From Prosthecobacter gellanilyticus (GTDB lineage Bacteria > Verrucomicrobiota > Verrucomicrobiia > Verrucomicrobiales > Verrucomicrobiaceae), in NCBI RefSeq assembly GCF_007992435.1, contig NZ_BKAG01000005.1, positions 158,904-222,903 on the forward strand: a stretch of DNA of 64,000 nucleotides, given 5' to 3'. This document shows, piece by piece, positions 53,659-62,344 of this stretch; within the stretch, counting starts at the first letter, position 1, and each line of letters begins with the position of its first letter. The notes under the pieces were generated by a model. The model searched no databases and was not told where the DNA came from. It worked only from the letters and a program-made list of their open reading frames with translations. A program made the translations under genes and the position numbers.

Positions 53659-56262
53659 ATGATGCCCACCACCCGCCGTCAGTTCATTGCCGAATCCTCC
53701 GCCCTGGCCGCCAGCACGCTGCTGACTGTGCCTGCGCAGGCTCAATCCGCCTCTCCTGTCTTCAAAAGCACCTGGCAGAATGATCTCGACCGCACCTGGC
53801 TCGGCGAATCCTTCTGGGCCAATCCGCTGCAAGACTGGCAGGTGCGCGAAGGCCGTGCGGAGTGCATCGCCGCGAAGCCGAACCGCAACATTCACGTGCT
53901 CACACGCGAGCTGGCGGATCGCAAAGGCGATCTGAGCATGAGTGTGACCATCGGCCGGGTCGGTGGTGGCAAGATCACGGGTGATGGCAAAGGCAGCGCG
54001 GGTTTCAAGATCGGCATCCTCGGCACCTTGCGTGACTATCCCGAACTGCGTGACTATCGAAACAACCTCGCCTTCAGCTCCGGATGGGATGTCGGCCTCA
54101 CCGCCGGTGGTGGCTTGTTCTTTGGCGATGCGCGCCAGCCTCAGTCCAAGCTTGAACTGGGCGGGGCGGAGAGTGTGAAGCTGAAGCTCAGCGTGGAGCC
54201 GAAAGGAGCTGTGTATGCGCTGAAGCTCACTGTGCATGATGCCAAGGATGACAAGGTGCTCGGTGAGCTCGAGAAGGACGATGTGCGGCCTAATCAATTG
54301 ATTGGCAATATCGCCGTCGGCTGCAACTTCGGTCCCGAGGGGCCGCGTGCAGGCGCGAAGGGCGGAGCCAACAAGAAGAAAAAGGCCGCGGCGGAAGGCG
54401 ATGCCGGCGCCAACGTGGGCAATGGCCTCTTCTGGTTCAGCGACTGGGAGATCAGCGGCAGCAAGGTGGTGGCAGAGGAATCGCATCGCTTCGGGCCGCT
54501 TCTTTTCAATCATTACACGCTGAGTGACGGTGTCATGAAGATGACCGCGCAGATGCCACCGCTGGGTGCGGAGGACACACGTGAGGTGCGCTTTGAAGTG
54601 GAGGATGGAGATGCCTGGAAGGTCATCAGCACCGCGCTCATCCATGCGCAGGCACGCACCGCCAGTTTCCGTATCAGCGACTGGGACCCAAGCCAGGACA
54701 TCAAGTACAGGCTCACCTACGTACTCAAGAGCCGCGAAGGCAAGACCACGCATCACCTGGAAGGCAAGATTCGTCGTGATCCTGTGGCACTCGATGGATT
54801 CAGCGTGGCGGATGTCTCGTGCAATATTCATACCGCGTTTCCGAATGCGCCGTATGTCGCTGCCGTGGCGAGGATGAATCCGGACCTGATGGCCTTTGTG
54901 GGGGATCAGTTTTATGAAAGCACCGCTGGGTATGGCGTGCAGCGTGATCCGCTGGAGCCTGCCATCCTCGACTACCTGCGGAAGTGGTTCTTCCACGGCT
55001 GGACGTGGCGTGACCTAACCAAGGATCGTCCAAGCGTCTCCCTGCCGGATGATCATGACGTGTATCAAGGAAACCTCTGGGGTGTCGGCGGTGAGGCACA
55101 GAAGACGACCCAGGAGGCTGGTGGTTATCAGATGATGGCGGAATGGGTGAATGTGGTGCATCGTACGCAGACCTCGCATCATCCCGACCCTTATGATTCG
55201 AAGCCCTGCAAACAGGGCATCACGAACTATTATGGAGCGATGACGTATGGCGGCATCAGCTTTGCCATCCTGGCGGATCGTCAGTTCAAATCTGCGCCCG
55301 AGGGCAATGTGCCGCCGACCGATGAACGCCCGGATCACATGATCAATCCGGATGCGGATCCGAAGCTCTCGGACATCGAAGGTCTCGAGCTGCTCGGCGG
55401 TAATCAAATGCAGTTCCTGGAGAAGTGGGTGCGTGACTGGCGAGGCGTGCAGATGAAGGCCGTCATCTCCCAGACCATCTTCACCGGCATGGCCACGACG
55501 CATGGCGGCGAGCGCCAGGTGCTGCGCATGGATTACGATCAAAACGGCTGGCCGCAGAAAGCGCGCAATGCCGCCCTGCGCATCATTCGCAAGGCTCACG
55601 CCTTCCACGTCGCGGGAGACCAGCATCTGCCTGCTGTGGTTCACTACGGCATCGATGAACCGCGTGATGCCGGCGTGGCCTTCGCCGGACCGGCGGTGAA
55701 TGTGGGCTACCCGCGCTGGTGGGAACCGACCGAGAAGGTGAACAAGCTCAAGCCCGGCCAGGGTCTCACGGGTGACTTCATCGACCACTTCGGCCATCCG
55801 ATGAATGTGCTCGCCGTGAAGAATGGTTCACATCAGCCGCGCACCCCGACCGTGGAGAACATGACCGACAAAGCCTCCGGCTTCGGCATGGTGAGGTTTA
55901 ACAAAAAGCAGCGCACGATCACCTGTGAGTGCTGGCCTTTTGACAACGTTGGCGGCGCGCAGTTTGACACCTGGCCTGTCGTCTCCACGGAGCGCGACCA
56001 GTATGGTCGTGCGGCGAAAGCCCATCTGCCGACTTTGAAGATCACTGACAGCGAAAGCGCCGTCGTGGAGGTCATTGATGGTCGCACCACCGAGCTCGTC
56101 TACAGCATCCGCCTGAACCGCTCCGAATGGCAACCGCACGTTTTCGCCGAAGGTGACTACAACCTCCGCATCACCGAACCCGAGGCTGGTGCTGTGAAGG
56201 AACTCACCGGCATCAAGGCATCTGTGGATAACAAGGAAGTCATCGAGGTGAAGCTGGGATAG
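53659..56262 (+). CDS. Tat-exported PhoD-like alkaline phosphatase family protein
   Basis: An 867-residue protein beginning MMPTTRRQFIAESSALAAST, a twin-arginine signal. A beta-rich N-terminal region of about 300 residues (a concanavalin-like module with TWLGESFWANPLQDWQVREG) contains an unusual Lys/Ala-rich insertion (GGANKKKKAAAEGDAG, about residue 237). The C-terminal half has the PhoD-like phosphatase signatures: DLMAFVGDQFYEST, LPDDHDVYQGNLWG, FLEKWVRDWRGVQMKAVISQTIF, and VAGDQHLPAVVHYG, the metal-coordinating aspartates and histidines. It probably cleaves phosphoesters in the periplasm. The start is set by the twin-arginine motif; a 30-codon longer frame overlaps cca and is unlikely. 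It converges with the M48 peptidase, 8 bp apart. Confidence 0.9.
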   Translation: MMPTTRRQFIAESSALAASTLLTVPAQAQSASPVFKSTWQNDLDRTWLGESFWANPLQDWQVREGRAECIAAKPNRNIHVLTRELADRKGDLSMSVTIGRVGGGKITGDGKGSAGFKIGILGTLRDYPELRDYRNNLAFSSGWDVGLTAGGGLFFGDARQPQSKLELGGAESVKLKLSVEPKGAVYALKLTVHDAKDDKVLGELEKDDVRPNQLIGNIAVGCNFGPEGPRAGAKGGANKKKKAAAEGDAGANVGNGLFWFSDWEISGSKVVAEESHRFGPLLFNHYTLSDGVMKMTAQMPPLGAEDTREVRFEVEDGDAWKVISTALIHAQARTASFRISDWDPSQDIKYRLTYVLKSREGKTTHHLEGKIRRDPVALDGFSVADVSCNIHTAFPNAPYVAAVARMNPDLMAFVGDQFYESTAGYGVQRDPLEPAILDYLRKWFFHGWTWRDLTKDRPSVSLPDDHDVYQGNLWGVGGEAQKTTQEAGGYQMMAEWVNVVHRTQTSHHPDPYDSKPCKQGITNYYGAMTYGGISFAILADRQFKSAPEGNVPPTDERPDHMINPDADPKLSDIEGLELLGGNQMQFLEKWVRDWRGVQMKAVISQTIFTGMATTHGGERQVLRMDYDQNGWPQKARNAALRIIRKAHAFHVAGDQHLPAVVHYGIDEPRDAGVAFAGPAVNVGYPRWWEPTEKVNKLKPGQGLTGDFIDHFGHPMNVLAVKNGSHQPRTPTVENMTDKASGFGMVRFNKKQRTITCECWPFDNVGGAQFDTWPVVSTERDQYGRAAKAHLPTLKITDSESAVVEVIDGRTTELVYSIRLNRSEWQPHVFAEGDYNLRITEPEAGAVKELTGIKASVDNKEVIEVKLG

Positions 56263-56270
56263 GCTTCAGC

Positions 56271-58130
56271 TCAAAGATCGAGTCGCGTTCCAGGAACCAG
56301 CATCATTTCCCGCGCGGTTTTGCGATGCCTGCCTGCAGGGGCAAAGACCAGGGTGCGTCCTGGCAGATTGACCTGCATGGACAGACGGCGGATCTGGGAT
56401 TCCTCGTCGGAGCTGATCCAGAAGCGCCACCACGGACGTCTCGGTGAGAGGCAGAGGTAAAGCATGGGCAGCGAGTGGCCGTCTGCGGCCGGCACCATGC
56501 CCAGATGCGCGGCAGCGATGCCGCCCTCACCGCGGAGCCTATCCAAAAGCACGACAAGGTCGTCCTGTCCGAGTGAATGCGGGAGGATGGAGCTGGTGCC
56601 GCCGGATGCGCCGGAGTGATCCTGCTGATCGAGCGCCAGCAGAACCTTCCGCGTCTCCTGCGCGTCTCCGAGACGCCAGTAGTAGTCATGGACGATGTCT
56701 GAAGCTGTCTGATAAAGACTGCGGTCGGCCTTCACGGCGCGCTTGAGATGATCCAGCCCTGCAGAGTCATTGCGCCTGAGCAGCAGGCGTCCTAGCACAA
56801 GCCGGGCTGCGCCGTGGTCAGCATGTTTGAGGAGAAGGTCTGTGAGGAGCGGTTCAGCAGCTTCATCTCCTTGCAACTCGCACACTGCACTCACACGCTG
56901 CCATTCTTCCTCGCGTCTTGGGGAAGGGCCTGCCTCGGCAAACGGCCGCAGCAGCCGGGCACGCGCATGGCGCTTCTCCCAGTGTGATTTCACACACTCC
57001 GCCCACTGGCTGCCCACGGCGTTCCAGAGCTCGGGCAGAGCTGGCCCCAGCAGCCGCGAGGCTGCGCTGTCCGAGGCCTGAGGCAGTGGCAACGGCCTAT
57101 CCAACTTTTCAAAAGTGTTCCATGTGCCGAGCCGTGTGAGGCGGTCACGCAGGCAGGGATGGGTGTCGGCGTTCGTGGTGTGGACGCGTTTGGACTCTTC
57201 GAATGCCTGCAGGGCAGGCGGACTGTCGAGGTTGCGCTCCAGAATCTGCATCATGCCCTGCAGTGCGGCAGCGGGAGGCGCGCCCAGCGTGGATGCCTCC
57301 CGCCAGAGGGGTGCCCAGAACGACTCGTCCAGCGTCCGGCTCACGGCGCGGAAACGTGTCAGAGCCTGGCTCATGGCCGCAGGTCCCACGTGCCTTGCTG
57401 CCGCTGCATCCGCCTCATATTCACAGGTGCGTGAGAGGACAAAGGCATGCGCGTTGAAGCGCGGCCAGAACCAGCGGACAAAATGTCTGAGGAAACCGAG
57501 AAAGAACCCTGCCGTCATCTCCTCCATCTTCTCAAAGATCCGCTCCCAGGAGCGTCTGAGCCGGTAGATCATGCCGGAGAACCGCCGGTGCTGCGGGGAC
57601 AGATGACCGAACTCATGCGCGAGCACCGCCCGAAACTCATCCTCGGTCAGAGCGCTCATCAAGGGCAGGCCGATGACGAGATGACGCCGCCGCCAGAACG
57701 GCAGGCCGAAGCGGGGCATCTCGAAAACGGAGGCATTCATCTCCTCCGAAACATGCACGCAGTGAAACATCGGGGCGGAGGCTTTGGCGGCGAGTTCCCG
57801 GAGCACAGCGAAAAGTTGCGGGACCTGCCCGGCAGTCACCTGCACCTCTTTGGGCGGAATGGAGATGCTCCACGTGACGCGTCCGATCATCCAGAGTCCA
57901 AAGACCAGCACTGCGAGCCCGAGCCAGATGAAGATCACCCCCTGCTCCTGGCCAAGCACCGCTGCCAGAAACATGCCTGCCGCGCAGGAGAGCACGATGA
58001 TGAAGGCCAGCGCGATCCCGAAGTAACCGACCAGCAGCCACAGGGCGGTGCGCACACGAAAGAGGAAGGGCGATCGAGCGGCCGCCGCATCCAGCCTGCC
58101 CACAAGATCATCAAACTTTTCCTGCCTCAT
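56271..58130 (-). CDS. M48-family membrane metallopeptidase
   Basis: A 619-residue zinc peptidase. Two to three hydrophobic segments lie at about residues 25-90. HEFGH at 172-176 is the zinc motif, and EYEADAAAARH near residue 250 gives the third ligand, as in M48 (HtpX/Ste24-like) peptidases. The second half, from about 330, is a helical region with repeated Leu/Ala patterns (LLTDLLLKHADHGAARLVLGRLLLRRND), resembling tetratricopeptide repeats. It is probably a membrane protein quality-control protease with an extra interaction domain. It follows the zinc-ribbon/TPR gene by 26 bp on the same strand, so the two form an operon. The ATG chosen (58128-58130) opens the hydrophobic N-terminus directly. 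Confidence 0.9.
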   Translation of the reverse strand: MRQEKFDDLVGRLDAAAARSPFLFRVRTALWLLVGYFGIALAFIIVLSCAAGMFLAAVLGQEQGVIFIWLGLAVLVFGLWMIGRVTWSISIPPKEVQVTAGQVPQLFAVLRELAAKASAPMFHCVHVSEEMNASVFEMPRFGLPFWRRRHLVIGLPLMSALTEDEFRAVLAHEFGHLSPQHRRFSGMIYRLRRSWERIFEKMEEMTAGFFLGFLRHFVRWFWPRFNAHAFVLSRTCEYEADAAAARHVGPAAMSQALTRFRAVSRTLDESFWAPLWREASTLGAPPAAALQGMMQILERNLDSPPALQAFEESKRVHTTNADTHPCLRDRLTRLGTWNTFEKLDRPLPLPQASDSAASRLLGPALPELWNAVGSQWAECVKSHWEKRHARARLLRPFAEAGPSPRREEEWQRVSAVCELQGDEAAEPLLTDLLLKHADHGAARLVLGRLLLRRNDSAGLDHLKRAVKADRSLYQTASDIVHDYYWRLGDAQETRKVLLALDQQDHSGASGGTSSILPHSLGQDDLVVLLDRLRGEGGIAAAHLGMVPAADGHSLPMLYLCLSPRRPWWRFWISSDEESQIRRLSMQVNLPGRTLVFAPAGRHRKTAREMMLVPGTRLDL

Positions 58131-58156
58131 GATGATGGGATGTTCTTCTCGGTGGT

Positions 58157-60715
58157 TCAGTTGGTTGACGCCTGGATGACGAGCCTGGCGGGGAAGTAGC
58201 GGTGCATGTTGAAGCTGCGTGCCAGGCCGGCATAGGTTTGTTTCATGGGAGCCGGATGGCTCACCGCCAGCCATGCCCACACCACGGCCCGCTGATGGAG
58301 CGCGATGCTGGACAGATCAATGGTGGCTGGTGCTGGCGGGGTGCTGCTTTTCAAGGCTGCGGCGATGCTGCCTGAGTCGTCGATGGGCTTGAGGTGGCTG
58401 AGAGCCCGGTCGAGCCAGACACCGGCCTTTTCAGCGCTGCCATCCATCTTTGCAGCAAGCGCGGCAGCCAGATGGAAGAGAGGATCTTCGAGGTGAGGAG
58501 ATTGCTGGAGCCCGGCCTCCAGATCGCTCCAGCGCCTGGCCATGACCAGGGCTGGCTCACGGAGGTTCCCGGCCAGCGAGTCCAGTCCTGCGCGCGGAGT
58601 CTGCTGCAGGATGAACTCGTCATTGCCCAGCAGATCTGCGGTCAGCAGGGCAAACTCAGCAGCTGTCTCACGTCCATCCTCCCGCACCTGGATGCGCTTG
58701 AAGTAATTGGAAGAGACTGCCTGGGCGGCATTGGCATCTCCCTGCATCATATGAGCTTCCACCAGGGACAGATGCGCGACCATGCTCTGCGGGTTCAAGC
58801 GTGCCTTGGTCTGGAGCGTCTCGATGAGCGGCTTCCATTCGCCGAGGACTCGCCGGGCATCCTGCAGCATGTCGGCGAAGCGGCTGTTCTCGCCATCCAT
58901 GGACACCGCTTTTTCGATCATCGGCAGCGCTGTCTGCCACTCACCGGCTGCGGCGTGATCATAGGCACGCGCATACCAGCACCATGAGGGCGCACCCTGC
59001 ATCTCCGTGCACTTTTTCAGCAAGGATGATTGCAGGGCAGTGTCAGGCTCTTTGCGTGCACGCAGGTAGAGCAGCGCGGCATCGGCGGGGGCCGCGTCTG
59101 AAAGAGCGATGTACTCTGCCACCACATCGCTCTCGCTTTTCCCCATGTCTGTCTGGAGGTCCTGCCACACACGGTGGAGGGCCACCTGGACAGGGCGCTT
59201 CGCGACCTGCACCTTCAGCACACGCGCGATGCGTGCCTTGCTGGTCTCGTCCACAGCCAGGTTTCCATAGGCCATGATCATGTCATCTGTGGCTGTGCCG
59301 TTGACGATGCCCTCCTCGCAGAGCTGCATGGCCTGCGGTGCCAGCTTGATGCCCGCATAGTAGTCCACGACCTCCTGGATGCTGCCAGGATGCAGGCGGA
59401 GCTGCCTGTGCATCAGGTAGGTTGTGCCGTCAGAGAGGGTCATCTGTTTGGGCGGCTCCGTGAAGAAGTAGTTGATGCCATAGCGTGTCAGCAAGCGAGC
59501 GCCCGTGAAGACCTCTGGAATGCTGTCCGGGACTTCATGACCATCCTTCACATAGTAGATGGGCTGCTCAATAATGATGGCCCGGCCGCCCGGATTCAGC
59601 AGCCATGCGTTATCGTTGGCCCAACGGTCAAAAAAGCCACGCCGGATGTCCACACGGAGCGTCTCCTTCACGGCTCCATCCATCGTCAGCTCATGCGGCC
59701 CTTCCGGCAGGGTGATCTTGGTATAACCAGGATGGATCACTTGCTCGGGACCTCCATCAATTTTCAGGCGGAGAGCAGTGGGATACCCATTTGCGACATG
59801 CAGAGGAGCACTCTTGGCGAGATAGAAATTGTGCCAGATGGAGCCGGCCGTGCCCAGCACGACCAGCACGCAGACGATGCTCGCCCGACGGTGCTCCAGC
59901 CACAGCCTCTTCCAGGAGAACTTTCTCTCGGGGAGGAAGGACTGCGCCTTGGTCTGTTTGAGAGCTTTTTCAGACACGGCCACCATTTTGCGGAAGCCGG
60001 TGTGGTCTCCCAGTGATGGCAACTCTCTGAGCAGGATGTTGAACTGCTCCAGGGCCTCCGCGTGGTCACTGCGCTTCTGGTAAGCCAGGGCCAGATTTTC
60101 CAGCGGACTGATGTCATGCAACTGCGCTGCACCGGGTGCGCGCAGATGCTCGAGAAGCTCGGTGGCGGCTTCGAGATTGCCTGCATTCATGTGCAGCAGC
60201 GCCATGCCATGGCGTGCGGCTGGCAGCTCCCGGTTCAGTTCCAGGGCTCGTTCATAGAGGCGGCCTGCGTCTGCCGGATGGCCCAGGTGATGCTGCACTG
60301 CGGCAAAGTAGGCATGCAGAGGCGCGTCAGTGCTGAAATGCTCCAGAGCTTCCTTCATGAAGGAAGCGGCCTCCTGATGCTGATGAAACGCCAGCAGGCC
60401 GCGGTGATGCCTCTCGGCATTCTCAGGGGTGGGCTGGGCCACAAACTCGGCCTTCGTGCCCGAGTTGGTCATCTGCCGCTGGTCTTCCCATTTACCCAAG
60501 GCCGACACATAGTGCCGGTGGCAGGAGGGACACATGTCCATGATGCGTTTCCGCCCCAGTGGAATGATCGGGATGAAGACAATCACAAACCACAGGCGGG
60601 TGTCATAGCTTTCGAGATTGCCCGTCCTTCCACAGGACTGGCAGGCCCCCTGACGCGATGACCGGTTGGCTTTTCCGTAGTAATGAGTTCCGATTCCGTT
60701 GACGGTCGAGGGCAT
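58157..60715 (-). CDS. zinc-ribbon and TPR membrane protein, unknown
   Basis: An 852-residue protein. The N-terminus (MPSTVNGIGTHYYGKANRSSRQG) is followed by CQSCGRTGNLESY, the hydrophobic FVIVFIPIIPLG, then MCPSCHRH: two CxxC pairs, a zinc ribbon interrupted by a hydrophobic strand. Tetratricopeptide repeats occupy about residues 90-230 (AGRLYERALELNRELPAARHGMALLHMNAGNLEAATELLEHL). A single membrane segment (ASIVCVLVVLGTAGSIW) lies at about residue 290, and further helical repeats fill the C-terminal half. The family is common in Verrucomicrobiota but I know of no assigned function. It is 26 bp upstream of the M48 gene and may act as its membrane partner or adaptor. I set the start at MPSTVNGIG, a typical family beginning; an ATG at 60781 would add 22 residues. 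Confidence 0.8.
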   Translation of the reverse strand: MPSTVNGIGTHYYGKANRSSRQGACQSCGRTGNLESYDTRLWFVIVFIPIIPLGRKRIMDMCPSCHRHYVSALGKWEDQRQMTNSGTKAEFVAQPTPENAERHHRGLLAFHQHQEAASFMKEALEHFSTDAPLHAYFAAVQHHLGHPADAGRLYERALELNRELPAARHGMALLHMNAGNLEAATELLEHLRAPGAAQLHDISPLENLALAYQKRSDHAEALEQFNILLRELPSLGDHTGFRKMVAVSEKALKQTKAQSFLPERKFSWKRLWLEHRRASIVCVLVVLGTAGSIWHNFYLAKSAPLHVANGYPTALRLKIDGGPEQVIHPGYTKITLPEGPHELTMDGAVKETLRVDIRRGFFDRWANDNAWLLNPGGRAIIIEQPIYYVKDGHEVPDSIPEVFTGARLLTRYGINYFFTEPPKQMTLSDGTTYLMHRQLRLHPGSIQEVVDYYAGIKLAPQAMQLCEEGIVNGTATDDMIMAYGNLAVDETSKARIARVLKVQVAKRPVQVALHRVWQDLQTDMGKSESDVVAEYIALSDAAPADAALLYLRARKEPDTALQSSLLKKCTEMQGAPSWCWYARAYDHAAAGEWQTALPMIEKAVSMDGENSRFADMLQDARRVLGEWKPLIETLQTKARLNPQSMVAHLSLVEAHMMQGDANAAQAVSSNYFKRIQVREDGRETAAEFALLTADLLGNDEFILQQTPRAGLDSLAGNLREPALVMARRWSDLEAGLQQSPHLEDPLFHLAAALAAKMDGSAEKAGVWLDRALSHLKPIDDSGSIAAALKSSTPPAPATIDLSSIALHQRAVVWAWLAVSHPAPMKQTYAGLARSFNMHRYFPARLVIQASTN

Positions 60716-60867
60716 GATGGGCGGGGTGTCGGCGCATCCTGGGAAAACAGCGGCAGGCTGGCAAGTCACAAACCTAGCCATCTTGTAAAATGTCCGATCG
60801 CACCCGGGTCGATGAGATGGACGTGGCGGAGCAGGCCACGACTGGCTATAACAGGCATCCATCCATC

Positions 60868-61140
60868 ATGCCCGCGAAGAAGAAGCCGAATGCCAAGCCG
60901 CTTGCCGGTGCGGACCTCATCAAAGAGGTCTGCCGGCGGATTCGTGTGGCGCGGAGTTATTGGGATGCGCATAACAACCGCGCGTGCCGAGGTGAGCGGG
61001 AGAAGGCGATGGCGCTCTATGAGACTTTGAGTGAAGCCGAGCGCGAGAAGGTGCCGCAGGAACTGCGCGTGTGGCTGCGCTATCGCAGTGAGAAGTATTT
61101 TGGCGATGACCGCACGCCGCCAGGAGGTGGGAAGCGATGA
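60868..61140 (+). CDS. unknown 90-residue protein coupled to rlmF
   Basis: A 90-residue basic protein (MPAKKKPNAKPLAGADLIKE, then CRRIRVARSYWDAHNNR, EREKAMALYETLSEAEREK, LRVWLRYRSEKYFGDD). It is rich in Arg, Glu and Lys and helical throughout, with no family I recognise. The gene overlaps rlmF by 4 bp (ATGA at 61137-61140), and rlmF's own ribosome site (AGGAGG) lies inside it, so expression is coupled. Co-expression with an rRNA methyltransferase and the basic charge suggest an RNA- or ribosome-linked role; this is inference only. A longer in-frame start at 60790 would add 26 residues without a clear benefit. Confidence 0.72.
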   Translation: MPAKKKPNAKPLAGADLIKEVCRRIRVARSYWDAHNNRACRGEREKAMALYETLSEAEREKVPQELRVWLRYRSEKYFGDDRTPPGGGKR

Positions 61141-62018
61141 GCGCCAGCACGAAGGAGGGAATGCATCCGAGGAATCGCTTTCGCGAACGGTATGATTTTG
61201 CGAGGTTGATCGCGACGAGTCCGGCGCTGGGCGCTTTTGTGAAGGTGAACGCGCATGGAAATGAGTCCGTCGACTATGCAGATCCGAAGGCAGTGAAGGC
61301 TTTAAACCAGGCGTTGCTGAAGGATGCGTATGGTTTGGAAGAGTGGGACATTCCGCCGGGGTATCTCTGCCCGCCGATTCCGGGTCGCAGTGACCATGTG
61401 CATTATCTGGCGGATCTGATCTCCGTGAAGCGCGGACCATCGGTGCGTGTGCTGGACATCGGTACAGGCGCGAATTGCATTTATCCGCTGATCGGTGCCA
61501 GCGAGTATGGCTGGAGCTTTGTGGGGGCGGAGATTGATCCTGTGGCGCATCGTTGGGCGCAGAAGATGGTGACGTCGAATGCGAGTGTGGCGGGTCTCAT
61601 TGAGTGTCGATTGCAGGCTTCGGCGAGGCAATGTTTTCGCGGTGTCATTCGTCCTGGCGAGCGGTTTGATCTGACGATGTGCAATCCTCCGTTTCATGGT
61701 TCTGCGGCGGAGGCTGCGGAAGGCACGGAGAGGAAGCTGAGGAATTTGCGGGTGAAAAAGCCGGCGCTGAACTTTGGCGGACGGGCTAACGAACTTTGGT
61801 GTGAAGGTGGCGAGCTGGCTTTTGTGCGGCGCATGATTCAGGAGAGCGAGGTCTATGCAAAGCAGTGCGGCTGGTTCACGACGCTGGTTTCGAAGAGCGC
61901 GCATCTGCCGAAGTTTGAGCAGGCTTTGCGGCAGGTGGGTGCCTCGGAAGTGAAGATCATCGACATGACGCAGGGACAGAAGAAGAGCCGGGTGCTGGCG
62001 TGGACGTTTGTGGCATGA
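61137..62018 (+). CDS. rlmF: 23S rRNA (adenine(1618)-N6)-methyltransferase
   Basis: A 293-residue methyltransferase that modifies A1618 of 23S rRNA. The family hallmarks are clear: HPRNRFRERYDF near the N-terminus, WDIPPGYLCPPIPGRSDHVHYLADL, LDIGTGANCIYPLIG as SAM motif I, MCNPPFHGSAAEA (NPPF motif at about residues 183-186), LNFGGRANELWCEGGE, and LVSKSAHL. It begins with an ATG overlapping the upstream stop and has a good ribosome site (AGGAGG at 61122-61127). It is followed by a BIME-like inverted repeat. Confidence 0.96.
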   Translation: MSASTKEGMHPRNRFRERYDFARLIATSPALGAFVKVNAHGNESVDYADPKAVKALNQALLKDAYGLEEWDIPPGYLCPPIPGRSDHVHYLADLISVKRGPSVRVLDIGTGANCIYPLIGASEYGWSFVGAEIDPVAHRWAQKMVTSNASVAGLIECRLQASARQCFRGVIRPGERFDLTMCNPPFHGSAAEAAEGTERKLRNLRVKKPALNFGGRANELWCEGGELAFVRRMIQESEVYAKQCGWFTTLVSKSAHLPKFEQALRQVGASEVKIIDMTQGQKKSRVLAWTFVA

Positions 62019-62043
62019 GGGGGGGATGGCTATGAGGTCATAG

Positions 62044-62211
62044 GGAGCGCGGATCTCCGAATCCGCAGCAAGCTGGAACGCGCATCTGGCATGATGACGC
62101 TGCATGTGTGTTGTTCGACGCCAGTGCACCCTCCAAGTTGAACGCACTGACAGGCGACGTTCACCCTGCGAGTGCATGTTACCCGGCTGCGGATTCGGAG
62201 ATCCGCGCTCC
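62044..62211. repeat. intergenic element with 26-bp perfect inverted repeats
   Basis: The 26 bp at 62044-62069 are the exact reverse complement of 62186-62211, with 116 bp between. Each arm contains a near-palindrome (GCGGATCTCCGAATCCGC). The design matches the 29-bp element at 27196. It lies 25 bp after rlmF and 133 bp before the sialate esterase gene on the same strand, so it may attenuate or process the transcript. The rest of the 326-bp gap shows nothing further. Confidence 0.85.
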
Positions 62212-62344
62212 GTGGAGCTATTGGCAGCGCCGCATCCTGAGTGCCTTCCATCCCTGTTGGCACTAGCCGCTGCTGTCCGAGAGCTGGTCTAGGTGTGAAT
62301 CACGGAAGATCGTGCGAGGGAGTCCGTATAAGGCCAACTCATTC

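Noticed and set aside
53383..54996. 537-codon minus-strand frame across cca and the PhoD-like gene
   Set aside because: It spans the ends of two well-supported plus-strand genes and shows no domain.
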